Assembly (NCBI RefSeq): GCF_013402915.1
Contig: NC_050721.1
Location: 868,001-932,000 of the forward strand
Length of the DNA: 64,000 nt
From: Zygotorulaspora mrakii
Taxonomy: Eukaryota > Ascomycota > Saccharomycetes > Saccharomycetales > Saccharomycetaceae
Direction of reading: 5' to 3'
Both the position numbers and the translations under genes were made by a program. The notes under the pieces are model-generated. The model was not told where the DNA came from, did not search any database, and was given only the letters and a program-made list of their open reading frames with translations. This document shows positions 31,215 to 39,363 of this stretch, piece by piece. Position 1 is the first letter of the stretch, and the number at the start of each line of letters is the position of its first letter.

Positions 31215-33320
31215 TCACGCTGTTGTCATAATGTCTCTTCCGAATAGACCTCTCTTCAACCAATCCATGAACAGTAGGACTCTTGTTCTGAGAGAAACAG
31301 TTTGTGCAAAATAAACGCCTCTCCACAAGTACATTGCAACCAAACCTCCTACAAACGAATATCCAGGAAGATCAAAAACTGCGGAATTACCAATGTAAGC
31401 TAAAGAGCCTAGGTGAACATACCTAAAAGGCTTGCAAGCGGTTTCGTCTAAGTCACTATCAATAATTTGACCTCTCCTGATATATTCATTGGTGACTCTA
31501 GCAAGTCTGGTGAACTTTTTCCCCAAATAGCTGCCCTGTTGATGGGCCCTTTGAGCCGTTGCCGGTAATGACGTTACTCGGGACTCGACGTACTTTAATA
31601 GCATCGATACTTGTTTAAAACTCAAGTAACCTTTCTTCTCAGGGTCAAATTTGGGCAACAATTCATCCAATGCGACGAAACATTCACGTGTCTGTGGATG
31701 TCTTTTTGAAACTTGCCTACCCAGATCGAAAATTTCATCATAGGAGAAGGATAAGTTCTTGATATCATCATCAGTAATCAATTTATCAGTTTGGTTAGTT
31801 ATACCTAAGTTTTTTTGAACGATGAAACTTCTCATAAACTCGGCTGAATGAACTGCTAAATCTGTTCTCAAAGTAGAACAGTCACCGATTGCATAAACAT
31901 CATGAGTTGGATCACCCAAAACCCTTAGATGTGAATCTGTTTCAATAGCCCTTTTGTTTCTTTGATTCTCAGGAAAACTTTGAACAACATATTTCGCAAG
32001 TGGATTTTGTGCAACCCCTGTTGACCATAAACAAAGACCGAAAGGCAGCTCCTTCATTTCTACCTCACCAGTTTCTGGATTCTTTTGGTTGAAAATGACT
32101 TTATCAGGTAAAACTCGATCAACGCGCGCATTCGTTAAAAGATTGATACTCTCCTTTTTAAATCTATCCATAGCATACTCAGAAATCTTTTCGTCGTAAG
32201 TATTCAGTATGTGAGATCTTGATTGGATGATATGGACAGAGACTTGTTGTCTTAGCAATTTCGGATACAGAGCTGGTAAATCCTCGTTTAATAGATCGAA
32301 AACTTCTGCAGCAAACTCAACACCTGTTGGACCTCCACCGCACACGACAAAGCTTAGCAGTTTCTTACGTTCCTCTTCTGTAGTAGTCGGTAGACAGGCA
32401 AGCTCTAAATTATTTTTGATTTTTCTTTTAATATCCATAGCATCCTCAGCACTTTTTAACCGGTCGCAATACTGTAAACCTTCAACGCCATGCGTATTGG
32501 AGGTCGATCCTACAGCGATAACTAATTTATCATAAGGAATATAAAAGGATCTTGTTTCACCGGTATGTGGGGCAGTTTGAGAAACTTTAACGAGTTTGTG
32601 CTCGAATTCAATTTTTTCAGCCCTTGCTTCTAAATAGTGACCACTTACAGCGCTAACAATTTTTCTGATAGATGCCATTAAACTTTTCACTTCCAAAGTT
32701 CCTGTTGCCGCACTTGGCAGTAAAGGCGTAAATAAGAAGTAATTTTGTGGTGAAATAACTGTGATATCATAGTCTCCCTTCTTCAAATTTTTCAACAATC
32801 CCACTGATGCCCAGCCAGAGCCCAAGATAACCAATTTAGGTTTATAACAGATCGTTTGTTTTATCTCAGAGTCATATGCATCCAATGTTTCCTTCAAGAT
32901 TGGCAGATTCTCTGGACCGCCTAGTTCAGGAGTTATCGCCTTTAATGGGACGTCGATATCTCTTTGTGTTTCACATTCTTTGTATGTTGTGGAGTCATAA
33001 ATGAAGAAAATCACAAGAGCAGATCCACACACCGTCACCAATATCCCTGTTGACACAATTGACCATTTCAGCAATTTCCCGAACCCATGGCTTAAAAATC
33101 CAGTTCCCGCCTTGTTGCTTTGCTGCGGAGCAGTCGTCAAGGGTTTATCAGCACTCCTAACAAGTCCTGTCTCCTTTAAAAGTCTCGATTGAACGCTGAA
33201 ACAACGTCTATTGACAACCGCTCTTCCAGCACCAACAGGCAATGTCCTCGTATTGATACAAATACGTTTAGCGGTTGCTAACCGCGGTAACAATCTACTC
33301 CCGCACAACCTTAATGCCAT
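31215..33320 (-). CDS. NDE1: External NADH dehydrogenase, type II, mitochondrial
   Basis: A 701-residue rotenone-insensitive NADH:ubiquinone oxidoreductase. From the ATG at 33320 there is an Arg-rich mitochondrial presequence, a transmembrane segment near residues 85-108 (IVSTGILVTVCGSALVIFF), an FAD Rossmann motif VILGSGWAS, and a second dinucleotide site VCGGGPTGVEFAAE. YAIGDCS marks the second FAD-contact region. The C-terminus IKRGLF-like tail (DWLKRGLFGRD) matches yeast Nde/Ndi proteins. The combined presequence and TM segment fit the inner membrane, facing outward. It is longer than S. cerevisiae Nde1 (560). An insert near 550-610 contains a degenerate EF-hand-like loop. Assignment to external rather than internal type is inferred. 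Confidence 0.85.
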   Translation of the reverse strand: MALRLCGSRLLPRLATAKRICINTRTLPVGAGRAVVNRRCFSVQSRLLKETGLVRSADKPLTTAPQQSNKAGTGFLSHGFGKLLKWSIVSTGILVTVCGSALVIFFIYDSTTYKECETQRDIDVPLKAITPELGGPENLPILKETLDAYDSEIKQTICYKPKLVILGSGWASVGLLKNLKKGDYDITVISPQNYFLFTPLLPSAATGTLEVKSLMASIRKIVSAVSGHYLEARAEKIEFEHKLVKVSQTAPHTGETRSFYIPYDKLVIAVGSTSNTHGVEGLQYCDRLKSAEDAMDIKRKIKNNLELACLPTTTEEERKKLLSFVVCGGGPTGVEFAAEVFDLLNEDLPALYPKLLRQQVSVHIIQSRSHILNTYDEKISEYAMDRFKKESINLLTNARVDRVLPDKVIFNQKNPETGEVEMKELPFGLCLWSTGVAQNPLAKYVVQSFPENQRNKRAIETDSHLRVLGDPTHDVYAIGDCSTLRTDLAVHSAEFMRSFIVQKNLGITNQTDKLITDDDIKNLSFSYDEIFDLGRQVSKRHPQTRECFVALDELLPKFDPEKKGYLSFKQVSMLLKYVESRVTSLPATAQRAHQQGSYLGKKFTRLARVTNEYIRRGQIIDSDLDETACKPFRYVHLGSLAYIGNSAVFDLPGYSFVGGLVAMYLWRGVYFAQTVSLRTRVLLFMDWLKRGLFGRDIMTTA

Positions 33321-34790
33321 GAAAGAGCTCAAATACAGATGATATACTTCGCAAAAGCTTGGATGATATGGAATCCGAAGGGTGTAATGTTCAGAAACGT
33401 AACATGCAGCTGCTTATATTCGAAAACGTATCATATTCTGTATTTATTCAAATATTCACCTCTTTTTCTTCCAGTTCTGAGGGATCCGTCGAAGCAAAAA
33501 GTCGATCGAGAATTGGAAAAAGAAAACAATCCTATTTGCTGTCAAAACAGAGGTGCCGCGTCACTCTGTTAAGGGCTATTCATAGATCGAGTGAGACAAT
33601 TGGGATGCATATATGGGTAATGTGATTTAAGAAGTGCTGAGATATGATCTTCAACAAGATCTCCAAAGCGTTCCCAGACTAGCATTTGTGGACATCCGGT
33701 ATCGGACAATGGCAAATGTAAAGAGTCAAAGGGAATTGAGTCTGGAAAGCTGTTCTTTTAAGTGTTGCGCGAGAAAATTTACGTGTTCAAGGCAGAGTTG
33801 TTCACCAAAGAAACGGAATTAAGTTTGAGTGCGACGTAAATACTTTGTTATTCTACTAGGTCGCTCATTCAGTTGAATTCATTATGGTAACGTGGAGGGT
33901 AACGATGCCAAAAGACGCCCATCATCCCAAAAATACTCAGCGGATCAACAAGCAAACTATGTGATGACTTTACTGTGCTTGGCGGTATGTTCGGACAGAA
34001 AATGGCATATCAAAGCTCGTCAGTGCTTTTAGGTGGCTTGTGCGAATGTTCCGCATCGGCTGCACCCAGGGAAGGGCGTTCTTACTGAAGACTTTGTGAA
34101 AAGTGGCTCAGCCCACAGGTTCTGCGTTCCTGAAGTCACTTGACCGCGGGTGCACTACAAGAGCCCAGCTTGCACTTTTCTGTACTCATTACTCTGTGCC
34201 GCACGATTGTCCAGGTGCCTGTAAGTATCAATTGTAGGAAGAATGCGTGGAGCATGATCGAATCACCTAATACCAGGTTCGCACGCACGTACTTGCGGAA
34301 TCTCTTTATGCACACTATGTCGGGCTTACTCCAGAGTACCAAAAGGGCTGGAAGGAGCGGTGTGAAAAGTTCACAGAACGAATCGCCTACCTAGGCTTTT
34401 GAAATCTCTCATGGCCCGGGTTACAAGCAAGAAATTTCGAGCGGCAGCCTGATATGTTTCTCTTGCACTCACAAAACGACAAATGTAGAGCTCTCAATTC
34501 TCCGTGGCATACCATCCAAGGAATAGGGGACCTTGGATGGAGCTTATTGAGTGATCAATCGAAGCAACGTCGTGGAGATGGATGACTTTATCATTGGAGC
34601 TCTCACATATATTTAGTAGAGGCGGCATAATTTCTGACGGAGTTTTTCAGAAATTGAATCATTGAATCGAGGCCTGACTAGTTCTATCTGATTTTGAAGT
34701 GCAGTAATGTAGTGTAGAGAATTAGCTGCCAATGACCAAACGGATTAGTATTACATACGCCAGAATAATGGACGTCCTAATGGCTAAAAA
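33321..34790. other. Gene-poor region between NDE-type gene and tRNA-Gln
   Basis: About 1.5 kb without a gene I can support. Short open frames occur on both strands (for example 33359-33625 and 34140-34394 forward, 34136-34342 reverse), overlap each other and resemble nothing I know. The 33.9-34.5 kb part looks more GC-rich than typical intergenic DNA here, so a decayed gene is possible. Confidence 0.4.
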
Positions 34791-34862
34791 AGGTCCTACC
34801 CGGACTCGAACCGGGGTTGTTCGGATCAAAACCGAAAGTGATAACCACTACACTATAGAACC
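34791..34862 (-). tRNA. tRNA-Gln(UUG)
   Basis: A 72-nt minus-strand gene starting GGTTCTATAGTGTAGTGG, anticodon TTG inside CGGTTTTGATCCG, T-arm CCCCGGTTCGAGTCC, and 3' end GGTAGGACC then T as discriminator. There is no intron. A T-run follows the 3' end. It is nearly the yeast tRNA-Gln(UUG). Confidence 0.96.
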
Positions 34863-35017
34863 AAAGAACTTATTGGAAACCCATATCGCTGGTTTATAAT
34901 TTGTCAAAATGTAAAGGTCATGGGATATAGTTGTCATTCGAGACCACAGTATTGAAATGGAGTATTGTTGGCAAGAGGAACCAAAGAGGTCACAGGTTGT
35001 GAAGGACTGAGATATAT

Positions 35018-35035
35018 TATTTGGAAAGAATGTTT
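35018..35035 (-). mobile_element. LTR end fragment (18 bp)
   Basis: TATTTGGAAAGAATGTTT matches the 3' terminus of the LTR family in reverse orientation. It is directly abutted by another LTR copy at 35037 and is read as the remains of an older LTR that received an insertion at GTTTT. Confidence 0.7.
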
Positions 35036-35036
35036 T

Positions 35037-35174
35037 TATTTAGAAAGAATGTTTTCTTTGGCGTTGTCGATAGTAACTTGGTTTGACATTGATGATGATA
35101 CTATGATATTCAATTATAGAGATATATAAGTCCTTTCTTTAATATATCTTACAATATCGATTTATATTTCAACA
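35037..35174 (-). mobile_element. Internally deleted LTR (138 bp)
   Basis: Both LTR ends are present in reverse orientation (TATTTAGAAAG at 35037, TTTCAACA at 35174), but about 357 bp of the middle is missing. The junction lies at TATAAGTC and could use a TATAA microhomology found on both sides in intact copies. No matching target duplication remains. It lies about 155-175 bp upstream of tRNA-Gln. Confidence 0.9.
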
Positions 35175-35209
35175 AGGGAAACAAACTCAGATGCTGTTGC
35201 GACAGAATA

Positions 35210-35734
35210 TCACTCAATTCCAGAGAGTTGTCGGCTGCTACTCTCTCCCGTGATGTTCACTATAAGAGAATGAGAATGTGGGTGTCTAGAGAATGCGAAA
35301 TATGGACTAACAAACGGCGAAGCCGAATGTCGCTCACTTGTGATCCTGTTTGGTAATTCTTTGGTACCATCTGTCAGTGTGACTACCACCATCTTTCCAG
35401 ATGCCCAATCTACTTTCAATGCTCCACGTCAGTTCATGAGACAGAAAATCAACGACCTCTGTACCTCTGAAAGCGAATATCACAATTCTGCCATCGTATT
35501 TCAGCAGATCACAGTGAAAAAACAGCCGTGTAACCAATTTCTTCAGTAGTTGTCAAACCATCGTCAGTAGATTTTCCGCGAAATGTCTTGTCCATTTAGT
35601 TCACGCTGCAACTGGACGCAGTGTTTAGCTCGCAATTCATACGACCGCCAGACCATATCCCGGAATAACAAAAGAATGCCTCTCAATGCAGTTGCGAAAA
35701 GGACACTGTACAGTAAAATTTCACAATCTCCCAT
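35210..35734 (-). pseudogene. Possible decayed protein gene, unidentified
   Basis: Three short minus-strand frames lie end to end in different phases: 35734-35564 (56 codons, begins MGDCEILLYSVLFAT, hydrophobic start), 35537-35334 (contains DGRIVIFAFRGTEVVDF) and 35419-35210. The amino-acid composition looks protein-like and no single frame spans the region, which suggests a gene broken by frameshifts. The FRGT stretch faintly recalls class 3 lipases, but that is too little to name it. It may equally be chance. Confidence 0.3.
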
Positions 35735-35771
35735 TGTCGTCTTTTATTTCGACATCCAATTCTAGGTTTTG

Positions 35772-35845
35772 TTGCAAGACACCGTTGCAAGGCACCATAT
35801 TGCTCGCAAGACACCATATTGCTCGCAAGACACCATATTGCTCGC
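35772..35845 (+). repeat. 19-bp tandem repeat upstream of the D-amino-acid oxidase
   Basis: The unit CACCATATTGCTCGCAAGA occurs at 35793 and 35812 and as a partial third copy at 35831-35845, with a degenerate copy just before (35772-35792). It lies about 220-290 bp upstream of the oxidase start and could be promoter material or neutral repeat. Confidence 0.85.
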
Positions 35846-35946
35846 CTTAGATTTCTCTCAGTAGTTATAAATCTTTGGTGATTCTCTCGGGTAACTACCC
35901 AATTTTGTCACTTCCTATTTCGGTATCTCGAAGCGACCAGAAATCT

Positions 35947-35961
35947 GATAAGAGAGATAAG
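35947..35961 (+). promoter_or_regulatory. Paired GATAAG sites upstream of the D-amino-acid oxidase
   Basis: GATAAG at 35947-35952 and again at 35956-35961, about 100-115 bp before the ATG. In yeasts GATAAG is bound by Gln3/Gat1, the GATA factors of nitrogen catabolite repression, and paired sites are typical of their targets. A TATA-like stretch (GATATATCTATAAG) lies closer to the start, near 35985. Confidence 0.6.
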
Positions 35962-36061
35962 TCGATATCCGTCGAACTGTAGATATATCTATAAGAAGAG
36001 GACAGTCTGAGTGTATCCTATATCTAAGCTTTCGTGTTGAAACTAGGACTGAGAGGGAAAA

Positions 36062-37168
36062 ATGTCAAGGGTAGTTGTGTTAGGTGCAGGTGTTTCAGGA
36101 TTGACATCAGCATTGACTTTATTGAGACTTTCCAGAGATGATATTCAAGAATTGACTGTGCTAGCATGCGAATATCCAGGAGACGCTCATACCGGAGAAT
36201 ATACCAGTCCATGGGCAGGCGCCAATTGGCATAGCTTTGCAGCACACTCAGATTTGGACCAAATCAGAAGAGATAAATACACATACACAAAGTTTTTGCA
36301 ATTGGCTGAAGATGCCCACACAGCTGGTATTAAGAAATTTCCAATAAAAACGTTTTCCGCGAAAAATAAAGGACTTCCATGGTATATTGAACAGAAGTTT
36401 GTGGAGGACATTGTTTTCCTCTCGGATAAGGAGCTGCTCGAGCGGAAACTTGATCCAAGAAAACATGTAGGATACGAGTTCACAACCATTACTTTGACTC
36501 CCATTGTGTACAACAGTTATCTTTTGACAAATATCAAGCAAAGTGGCGGGAGATGTAAAAAGATCAAAAAATTGAATGCCATTGAAGATGTGGTCGATGT
36601 CATGGGATATGTTCCAGACTTGGTTATCAATTGTACAGGTCTTAACGGCGGCAAATTGCTTAAAAACCTTGAGCCATCGGAATTGCAAAAGAATTACCCA
36701 GTCAAAGGTCAAATTTTACAAATATATGAAGATTTGCCTTTTCAAATGATCATTGATGATCTTCCTGCCGAGGATAAACCGTCGCAAGATCAATTCTTGA
36801 ATGTATTCCCTCGTCAGGAAGGTGGTTGTGTTGTTGGAGGTATTTTCTTGAAGGGTGATTGGTCCACCGAAGTTGATGAAAATTTATCAGCTAATTTCCT
36901 TCGTGCAGTTAAGAACCATATTCCAGAATTGAAATCTACAACCGTGTACAATGCTTATACTGCCTTCAGACCAGGCAGAGAGGGTGGTGTGAGAATTGAG
37001 CTTTCGAAATACGATCTGCCAGAAAAGAAGGCTACGTTACAGGTCATTCACAACTACGGTATTGGTGGTGCTGGTTATCAGTCATCCTACGGAAGTGCGT
37101 TGGAGGTTTGTTCATACGCAAGAAAAGTACTAAGCGGATCAAAAGAATTGAGCTCTTGCAAGCTTTGA
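36062..37168 (+). CDS. D-amino-acid oxidase, FAD-dependent, probably peroxisomal
   Basis: A 368-residue flavoenzyme oxidising D-amino acids to 2-oxo acids, ammonia and H2O2. The FAD-binding N-terminus is VVVLGAGVSGLTSA (GxGxxG). Other family marks are YTSPWAGANW (~47), VINCTGL (~185), the substrate-region FRPGREGGVR (~304) and the C-terminal signature HNYGIGGAGYQSSYG (~328). The last three residues, CKL, fit the PTS1 consensus (S/A/C)(K/R/H)(L/M), placing it in peroxisomes with catalase. S. cerevisiae lacks this gene, while several non-duplicated yeasts have it. Paired GATAAG sites upstream suggest control by nitrogen source. Substrate range (D-amino acid versus D-aspartate) cannot be told from sequence here. 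Confidence 0.93.
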   Translation: MSRVVVLGAGVSGLTSALTLLRLSRDDIQELTVLACEYPGDAHTGEYTSPWAGANWHSFAAHSDLDQIRRDKYTYTKFLQLAEDAHTAGIKKFPIKTFSAKNKGLPWYIEQKFVEDIVFLSDKELLERKLDPRKHVGYEFTTITLTPIVYNSYLLTNIKQSGGRCKKIKKLNAIEDVVDVMGYVPDLVINCTGLNGGKLLKNLEPSELQKNYPVKGQILQIYEDLPFQMIIDDLPAEDKPSQDQFLNVFPRQEGGCVVGGIFLKGDWSTEVDENLSANFLRAVKNHIPELKSTTVYNAYTAFRPGREGGVRIELSKYDLPEKKATLQVIHNYGIGGAGYQSSYGSALEVCSYARKVLSGSKELSSCKL

Positions 37169-37420
37169 ACCTAGGATATTGAATGTATATAGACTATTAT
37201 GTATAACTTCTAAGCATGCGACAGATAGCCGCTCTGAAAATATTCACCAGGCACCATTTTTGTCAAAAATCTTGGTCCAGGCTTTGAGAAAAAGGAGTCT
37301 AAGAGAGATAAACTCACTGGCGTTGCGCAGCCATAGATGAAGACTGTTTTCATTTTGGCAACGCACAATTCAATACTTGACTTCTCATATTCCTACCCTC
37401 GTTGTGCGAGCGAAAAAATT

Positions 37421-37493
37421 TGGACAAGTCCGGAGTCGAACCGAAGACCTCTCCCATGCTAAGGGAGCGCGCTACCAACTACGCCACATGCCC
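37421..37493 (-). tRNA. tRNA-Ala(AGC), second copy
   Basis: A 73-nt minus-strand gene identical over its full length to the one at 18157-18229. Anticodon AGC, no intron. A T-rich terminator follows on the minus strand. Its own 5' end faces an LTR 143 bp away, mirroring the other copy. Confidence 0.97.
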
Positions 37494-37636
37494 ATAAGTA
37501 TGTGTTAACTAAACTTGTGCTGAGACTCTCTATACAGGTCAGGATTTGTCAGTAATTTCGAAAGATCAAGATAACTTCGGAGTTGGTAATGTCGGAGTAG
37601 GAACATAGCGTGAACAGTATTCACAATTATCCAGTG

Positions 37637-38632
37637 TGTTGAAATATAAATCGATATTGTAAGATATATTAAAGAGATGACTTATAAGCATCAGAAATAA
37701 GACAATTGGTCTGTAAAACAAAATAAACGAAGTCAGATGAAACCCTAACAGAATGTCAATCGATACTGGAAAGATATCGGATGACAGTCTATCGCGAGAC
37801 GTTTATGTTGAAATATAAATCGAGATTGTAAGATATATTAAAGAGATGACTTATAAGAATCAGAAAGAGACGATTGGTCTGTAAAACAAAATAAACGAAG
37901 TCAGATGAAACCCTAACAGAATGTCGATCGATACTGGAAAGATATCGGATGACAGTCTATCGCGAGACGTTTACAACTCAGGAGTCTGACTACGAAGGAG
38001 TCTATGGCATGGAACATGAAATAACAGTTGTACTGTGAATTCTATGGGACTAGATATGGTGTGATGACGATGAAAATTCTTCACTCGTCGTCCTCTCTTA
38101 TGGTTCAATAGGTGCGAAATGCTGGGTATAAATACTGACGTATTTTCCAGATATTAATCCAAGTTCAATTAGTCTTATCTCAATTCATGATATAGAAAAC
38201 CAAGGAATTATATATCTCTATAATTGAATATCATAGCATTATCATCAATGTCAAACCAAGTTACTATCGACAACGCCGAAGAAAACATTCTTTCTAAATA
38301 GTTTACAACTCAGGAGTCTGACTACGAAGGAGTCTGTGAAATTAACACGAAATAGCAGTTGTACTGTGGATTCTATGGGATTATTAATGGGTGTGATGAC
38401 GATGAAAATTCCTCATTCGTCGTCCTCTCTTATGGTTCAAAAGGCGCAAAATGTCAGGTATAAATACTGACGTATTTTCCAGATATTAATCCAAGTTCAA
38501 TTAGCTTTATCTCAATTCATGATATAGGAAACCAAGGACTTATATATCTCTATAATTGAATATCATAGTGTTATCATCAATGTCAAACCAAGTTACTATC
38601 GACAACGCCGAAGAAAACATTCTTTCCAAATA
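37637..38632 (+). mobile_element. LTR interrupted by a nested LTR
   Basis: The outer LTR is in forward orientation: its first part is 37637-37805 (starts TGTTGAAATATAAATC) and its second part 38301-38632 (ends CTTTCCAAATA). The two parts join perfectly if the inner LTR at 37806-38300 and one GTTTA copy are removed. No target duplication is visible around the outer copy. It starts 143 bp upstream of tRNA-Ala. Confidence 0.93.
37806..38300 (+). mobile_element. Nested solo LTR (495 bp) with GTTTA duplication
   Basis: A full 495-bp LTR inserted into the outer LTR, with GTTTA duplicated on both sides (37801-37805 and 38301-38305). It includes the LTR TATA region and the TYA start codon with MSNQVTIDNAEENILSK. 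It is therefore younger than the outer copy. Confidence 0.95.
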
Positions 38633-39363
38633 AAAATAGCCTTCCAAACCCTCGCTTCTTCTACTTAACCTCAATTTCTATCGCAACAATCTGTGATTAG
38701 TATCCAGACTAAATAACAAATTTTATGTACGCATCTTTTTTGTGATGTTATGAAGGGTGTAATTTGAAATGAAATGGAAATTGATAATTAAGAGTTAACA
38801 AGACGCTGCCCAGAACAAAGATCTTTCCAGTGATGCAGTGTGGTGCAGACGTAACAGAATACCAAATGATGCCGCTGGTTTAGAGGGTAAAGATCGATCG
38901 CGAGACGTTTACGATATAGAAACCTTGCTTCAAAGGGATCTATGGCGCAATTTTAGTCATTACAATTGGCATATAGCTACACAGGAATATTCAGTTGATC
39001 AAATTGTGACCGGATTTTGGCACACAATAAGGTTAAACGGGCGTTGTCATGATATGTGTCTCGATAAGTGCAGTCTATTGGGTTAAAGCATTAAATTAAT
39101 ACTCTGATATTAATCCTCAATTAGTTGACGGAAGGGGAAGGCAAAGGCCTGTATATATATGAACGCCCACTAGTTTAATAGGTATAAGACCTACATAATG
39201 CGAACGACTCTGTAATCTAAATTTTTAATTTATTTACATGCCTTTAGCGTGTCAAGTAGTGACGCGTAAACGCGTTTAGCTCTTTACATTAAAAAGACGT
39301 TTAAAGAACAGCAAAATTTGGATAGGCAACAAATTAATGATCAATATACTATTGCTTTGTTGA
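38633..39363. other. Intergenic upstream of ECO1, with an old LTR relic
   Basis: About 730 bp between the nested LTRs and ECO1. Apart from the decayed LTR near 38850-39010, I see no gene. A TATA-like TATATATATG lies near 39151. Confidence 0.5.
38850..39010 (+). mobile_element. Degenerate LTR relic
   Basis: The segment contains ATCGCGAGACGTTTAC and, 40 bp on, TCTATGGC, in the same order and spacing as in the intact LTRs, with weaker similarity between. It is read as an old, heavily mutated forward-oriented copy. Confidence 0.45.

Noticed and set aside
35772..35845. CRISPR-like array
   Set aside because: The repeats are directly tandem with no spacers, and this is a eukaryotic genome.
33318..38640. 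An intact Ty element
   Set aside because: Only LTRs and LTR fragments are present; no integrase, reverse transcriptase or complete TYA frame appears anywhere in the window.
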